Shown piece by piece: positions 5,188-8,313 of a stretch of DNA of 8,313 nucleotides; the first letter of the stretch is position 1; each line of letters begins with the position of its first letter. The stretch is taken from the NCBI GenBank assembly GCA_002380675.1, contig DFWB01000311.1, positions 1 through 8,313 on the forward strand, read 5' to 3'. The notes beneath the pieces were generated by a model. That model saw only the letters and a program-made list of their open reading frames with translations. It did not search any database and was not told the origin of the DNA. Source of the DNA: Akkermansiaceae bacterium UBA4145 (GTDB lineage Bacteria; Verrucomicrobiota; Verrucomicrobiia; Verrucomicrobiales; Akkermansiaceae). The position numbers and the translations under genes are program-made.

Positions 5188-6810
5188 ATGCAGGAAAATC
5201 AGAAGAAATTGGAGGAATTCCGGGCTCGTATGAGCGCTTGGGTGACGAGTCAGGGCTTGCTTTTCCAATTGGTTCATGGGGGGGGTGGAGCCTCCTCAGC
5301 ATTAATGAGTTGGGTTACCAGAATGGGGTTTCGGGTTGCCCTTGTGCTCCTAATCGGCCTCGTATTATTTTATGCCTACCTCCTGAGGAGGCCGTTTGCG
5401 CCGAGCTTCGGTGAAGGGATTCGGGTTGCGATCGAGGAAGGCTTGGGTGCGGAATCTGCTGAAATCGGCCCCACGGCGAGGAAAGAGGGGATTCTAGAGC
5501 TTAGTAGCTTAGAAATTGTGGGCTCTGAGGGAACTTTTTTTGACAGCTTGAGTGCACGGAACATCAAAACGAGGATGCGGGTTACAGCTGGCATCTTGGG
5601 TATGTGGAGAGGGGATTCAATCAACGTTGAGCGTCTGGCTATGAAGGTGAAATCGGGATCTGAAACCCTCGATGCCGATGGGGTCTTCGGAGTGATCTTC
5701 CGTTCAGTAGAAAGATTTGATTTTGATCGTGTCGAGATAGAGGACGCCTCGATTGCGTGGGGCTATTCGGAATCTACAGCCGGGGCAATCAAGAACACGA
5801 AATTGAGCGCTAAGCGGAGTGCGTCTGGCTGGAAGCTTAAAATGCTTGGTGGTTCATTCAGCCAAAATTGGCTTCGTGATATGAGAGTTGAGGCTCTTGA
5901 GCTCGATGTTTCGAAAGCTGGAATTAAGATTGTTGAGGCTCAGTTTGGGAAAGGAGATGGGAGAATCACGCTTTCTGGAACGGTGAAGGGCCCAATAGTG
6001 AACCCTCAGGTTGATGCCAAGGGAATGATGGAAGGTTTTCCGTTGGAAGGGTGCGTTCAATCGGAGGTGTCGGCAGTGCTGCAGGGTAGAATTTCCGGGG
6101 CAGTGAAGGTGGGGGGATCTCCATACGGATCCAGCGGCATTACGGTGTCGGTCCAAGTAGATCTGGGCCCTGAGGACGAGATCATCGTGACCGATGAAGT
6201 TGAGTTGCTTGATGTTATTTCGCTGGTTGATCGTTACCGAAGTTACAAGAAAGTGCGCTTTCGCACCGGTAGCTTCACCATGGAGACAGGTAAAAATGTT
6301 GCGGTATTTACGGACATCAACCTCTCTGCCAAAGATCATGTTCAGCTTGAAGGCGAGTTCATGTCGAGGCGGCCTTCCGATAAGGAGGTATCTATTGCGA
6401 TCTATAAGACGGAAAACCTCGGCGAGGAGCCTTCGGCTGATGAGGGAACAGATGCCGAAAACGCCGCGTCCGAATTCGACCTCGCAACGGCGGCTCGGGC
6501 TGCCCGGGAGCTATCCGACAGTGACGAGAAAATTCGTACGATCTTTCAATCGCAGGTATTCGGGCGGGAGGTGATACGGAGGGAAGAAGAGGCGAGGGCC
6601 AGCTACCGTACTATCCCTTACCTCGTAGGGGCTGTTAGCCTGGGCCTCCACCCAAAGGCGTTCGAGGAGAAGCGATCACCAGTTCTATCAGAGCTGTTTC
6701 CGGTGGAGAAGAAAAGTGGGTTGCGCTGGTTGAAGCTCGATCTCAACAGCAGCCTTCCCGTGGCAGGTTCGGAGCTTGCAGAGAAAATTCTGGAGCATGC
6801 TAAGAATTAA
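5188..6810 (+). CDS. Membrane-anchored AsmA/TamB-like envelope protein of unknown function
   Basis: A 540-residue protein from the ATG at 5188. A polar N-terminus of about 45 residues leads into one hydrophobic helix (about 48-66, GFRVALVLLIGLVLFYAYLL), followed by Arg-Arg. The remaining 470 or so residues should then be outside the cytoplasm. Much of that part is beta-rich with alternating 'this term lies inside that term' strands, such as VERFDFDRVEIEDASIAWG (about 174-192), GRITLSGTVKGP (258-269) and FTDINLSAKDHVQLEGEF (374-391), as in AsmA/TamB-type proteins that form lipid-carrying grooves or act in outer-membrane biogenesis. An acidic Glu/Ala/Asp stretch (about 412-447) precedes a charged C-terminal helix region. 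Family assignment is inference from this pattern, not a firm match. A TTG at 5179 is an alternative start; an eight-G tract lies near codons 31-33, and an ATG at 5305 lies just before the membrane helix. Confidence 0.75.
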   Translation: MQENQKKLEEFRARMSAWVTSQGLLFQLVHGGGGASSALMSWVTRMGFRVALVLLIGLVLFYAYLLRRPFAPSFGEGIRVAIEEGLGAESAEIGPTARKEGILELSSLEIVGSEGTFFDSLSARNIKTRMRVTAGILGMWRGDSINVERLAMKVKSGSETLDADGVFGVIFRSVERFDFDRVEIEDASIAWGYSESTAGAIKNTKLSAKRSASGWKLKMLGGSFSQNWLRDMRVEALELDVSKAGIKIVEAQFGKGDGRITLSGTVKGPIVNPQVDAKGMMEGFPLEGCVQSEVSAVLQGRISGAVKVGGSPYGSSGITVSVQVDLGPEDEIIVTDEVELLDVISLVDRYRSYKKVRFRTGSFTMETGKNVAVFTDINLSAKDHVQLEGEFMSRRPSDKEVSIAIYKTENLGEEPSADEGTDAENAASEFDLATAARAARELSDSDEKIRTIFQSQVFGREVIRREEEARASYRTIPYLVGAVSLGLHPKAFEEKRSPVLSELFPVEKKSGLRWLKLDLNSSLPVAGSELAEKILEHAKN

Positions 6811-6825
6811 GTTTCGCGCCGAATC

Positions 6826-7737
6826 CTATTTCTGACCAAGGTCGAGGGCGGTTGCGATCTGTGTCGTAGCGCTACTCCGGTTAAGGGTGTAGAAATGGAG
6901 ACCGTCCACCCCTTCCGCGAGAAGCTCGCGACATTGGGAGGTCGCGTAATCCGTTCCCGCTTTTTCAAAGGCAACGGGGTCATCTTTGGCGCTTAAAAGC
7001 ATGCGTTGCAGCTGAGCGGGAAAGTGAACACCGGCGGCGAGGTCTGCCATTCTCAACATGCCGGGTTTTGTGGTGATAGGCATGATGCCTGCAATAATTG
7101 GAATATGGATTCCGGCGAGGCGGCAACGATCCCGGAAATCAAGGAAGGAGTAGTTGTTGAAAAATAACTGTGTGCAGATGTAGTCCGCCCCAGAATCAAC
7201 TTTTTGTCGGAGGTGATCCATTTCCTTGAGGCGGTTCTGGGTATCCGGATGCCCCTCCGGGAATGCCGCAACCCCAACTCCAAAGCTTTTCCGTGGATTG
7301 CTGGTTTCCCGGTTAAAATTCTGGATAAAGCTGACTAGGTCAGCTGCATGGCAGAAGGCATCCTGAGAGCGGTTGTAGTCGGGGCTTCCCTCTGGAGGAT
7401 CGCCGCGCAGGGCAAGGATGGCAGGAATCTCGGCGTTCGCATATCCGGATAGGATTTCTGAAATTTCGGCCCGACTGTGGTTTACGCAGGTGAGATGGGG
7501 AATTGCCGGTATTGTGGTTTCCTCCATTATCCTGAGCACGAGTTTGTGAGTCAGCTCGCGAGTGGAGCCTCCGGCTCCGTAGGTGACACTGACAAAGGAG
7601 GGATTGAGCTGCTTCAGTTCGTGGATCGTGGAAAAAAGTCGATCTGATGCCTCGGCTGATTTAGGGGGGAAGAATTCGAAGGAAATTGAGGGGTTTTCCT
7701 GGCTGAGAAGGTCAGAGATGTGGGAAGTGTTTTGCAT
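6826..7737 (-). CDS. metF: 5,10-methylenetetrahydrofolate reductase
   Basis: MetF is a cytoplasmic FAD enzyme that reduces 5,10-methylene-THF to 5-methyl-THF, the methyl donor for methionine synthesis. The 303 residues match the bacterial short form (E. coli has 296) without the eukaryotic regulatory domain. The TIM-barrel landmarks appear in order: FEFFPPKS at 20-27 with the catalytic Glu21, VTYGAGGSTR at 51-60, HLTCVNHS at 81-88, ALRGDPPEG at 109-117 with the flavin-tuning Asp113, GVAAFPEGHP at 155-164, ICTQLFFNN at 187-195 with Gln190, GIMPITT at 217-223 and HFYTLNRS at 281-288. The ATG at 7737 has no clear Shine-Dalgarno sequence. Its stop is 15 bases from that of the convergent membrane-anchored gene. 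I looked for SAM, SAH or cobalamin riboswitch hallmarks in its leader and saw none. Confidence 0.96.
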   Translation of the reverse strand: MQNTSHISDLLSQENPSISFEFFPPKSAEASDRLFSTIHELKQLNPSFVSVTYGAGGSTRELTHKLVLRIMEETTIPAIPHLTCVNHSRAEISEILSGYANAEIPAILALRGDPPEGSPDYNRSQDAFCHAADLVSFIQNFNRETSNPRKSFGVGVAAFPEGHPDTQNRLKEMDHLRQKVDSGADYICTQLFFNNYSFLDFRDRCRLAGIHIPIIAGIMPITTKPGMLRMADLAAGVHFPAQLQRMLLSAKDDPVAFEKAGTDYATSQCRELLAEGVDGLHFYTLNRSSATTQIATALDLGQK

Positions 7738-7862
7738 TCGATTGAGCAGGATACGGATATTTCACAGAATTTAGCTTTCTCGAGGAACTTTGAGTTCGAT
7801 GGGCGGTTGTATCCTAGACACGCCGTCAGGCAGAAGCCTGTCTCCCTGCCAATCATATTTTA
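7738..7862. promoter_or_regulatory. Divergent promoter region between metF and the EF-hand gene, with hairpins
   Basis: This 125-base spacer separates two outward-facing genes and should carry both promoters, though I see no convincing -35/-10 pair. The strongest structure is a hairpin CAGGC (7827-7831), loop AGAA, GCCTG (7836-7840). AGACA at 7816-7820 can also pair with TGTCT at 7839-7843, extending the helix across a bulge. A smaller hairpin, GAAC/GTTC with a 5-base loop, lies at 7785-7797. Either could be part of the leader of metF or of the EF-hand gene, or a protein-binding site. No known riboswitch is recognised. Confidence 0.35.
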
Positions 7863-8313
7863 ATGAAGTCTTTCTGCAAGTCCCTCCTTCTCATTGTGGC
7901 GATGGCTCTACCGCTCTGTGCGCAGGGTGGTGGTGGGAAAGCGCCCTCTGAGGAGAATCGGAAAGGCCCCATGAGGGGAGGAAAGGGCGACAGGAGCCAC
8001 CGCCCTCATTCGGTGAAGGGCTTTATGTCCGAATACGATAAAAACGGTGATCTCAAGGTCTCCTTTGATGAGTTTGGGTCGTCCGGACGGGCGGCTTTAC
8101 TAGGAGAGGCAGGACGACGTCGTCTTTTTGATCATCTGGATAAGAACGATGACGGGGAGATAACTCTGGAGGAACTACCAAGCTCGATTCCTCCTTCTGT
8201 CAGGGGGCACGACAGCAATAAGGATGGGCGGATCACTCTTGATGAGTTTAGTAGGAATCCAAGGGTTAAAGGGTGGAGCGTCGACCGCCTTGAGGCCATG
8301 TTTTCCCGGATGG
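7863..8313 (+). CDS. Secreted EF-hand calcium-binding protein, 3' end outside the window
   Basis: From the ATG at 7863 the frame stays open to the window edge, giving 150 codons with no stop. The N-terminus is a Sec signal peptide: Lys2 and Lys6, a hydrophobic core at 8-18, and likely cleavage after Cys-Ala20. A Gly/Lys/Arg/His-rich linker (about 21-52) follows. Three 12-residue EF-hand loops are visible: D59-E70 (DKNGDLKVSFDE), D93-E104 (DKNDDGEITLEE) and D117-E128 (DSNKDGRITLDE). Each has Asp at loop positions 1 and 5, Asn at 3 and Glu at 12. The first lacks the usual glycine at position 6. The protein should bind calcium outside the cytoplasm; its role is unknown. Further loops may follow past the edge. 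No Shine-Dalgarno sequence is seen. It is divergent from metF. Confidence 0.85.
   Translation, partial: MKSFCKSLLLIVAMALPLCAQGGGGKAPSEENRKGPMRGGKGDRSHRPHSVKGFMSEYDKNGDLKVSFDEFGSSGRAALLGEAGRRRLFDHLDKNDDGEITLEELPSSIPPSVRGHDSNKDGRITLDEFSRNPRVKGWSVDRLEAMFSRM

Noticed and set aside
5854..6339. 161-codon minus-strand open frame
   Set aside because: It is antisense within the membrane-anchored gene, and its translation looks like an out-of-frame product with no hydrophobic or domain pattern.
7738..7862. SAM, SAH or cobalamin riboswitch before metF
   Set aside because: The spacer is short and shows none of the conserved core sequences of these classes that I know; only simple hairpins are present.
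1..8313. Mobile element, CRISPR array, tRNA or defence system
   Set aside because: No transposase, integrase, terminal repeats, spaced direct repeats, tRNA cloverleaf or defence-type domain was found on either strand.

Overview
This 8.3 kb window is dense, ordinary-looking bacterial chromosome with seven complete protein genes, an eighth cut by the right edge, and possibly a ninth whose first codons touch the left edge. No rRNA, tRNA, CRISPR array, phage gene or insertion sequence is visible. A Gram-negative-type envelope is suggested by several exported proteins (a TPR protein, an EF-hand protein, and a large membrane-anchored protein with AsmA/TamB-like character). Together with ScpA and the weak use of Shine-Dalgarno sequences, this mix recalls the Verrucomicrobiota/PVC group. 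That placement is an inference from protein style, not from a marker gene.

Layout. Positions 1-147 are an AT-rich promoter region (about 20% GC in the first 60 bases), perhaps shared with a leftward gene starting at 18. A rightward pair follows: a YyaL/SPATA20-family thioredoxin-like protein with a possible export signal (148-2334), then a dCMP-deaminase-family enzyme 9 bases downstream (2344-2850). A leftward cluster comes next, read from right to left: scpA (5059-4325), nadD (4317-3730) and an exported TPR protein (3673-2855). The gap between nadD and the TPR gene is filled almost exactly by an 18-codon open frame that overlaps the nadD stop as ATGA and ends 3 bases before the TPR start. 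Divergent from scpA is a 540-residue membrane-anchored protein (5188-6810). It converges on metF (7737-6826), and metF is in turn divergent from a secreted EF-hand protein that starts at 7863 and runs off the end.

How the genes relate. The recognisable functions are core housekeeping: NAD biosynthesis (NadD), chromosome condensation (ScpA, partner of Smc), one-carbon/methionine metabolism (MetF) and pyrimidine deoxynucleotide metabolism (dCMP deaminase). These alternate with poorly characterised envelope proteins. The compact leftward scpA-nadD-TPR order suggests one transcript. The two convergent junctions (4 and 15 bases) leave no room for intergenic terminators.

No new defence or mobile system is evident. 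The items most worth checking are the 18-codon frame between nadD and the TPR gene, the eight-G tract near the start of the membrane-anchored protein, the predicted export of the YyaL-family protein, and the hairpin between metF and the EF-hand gene.
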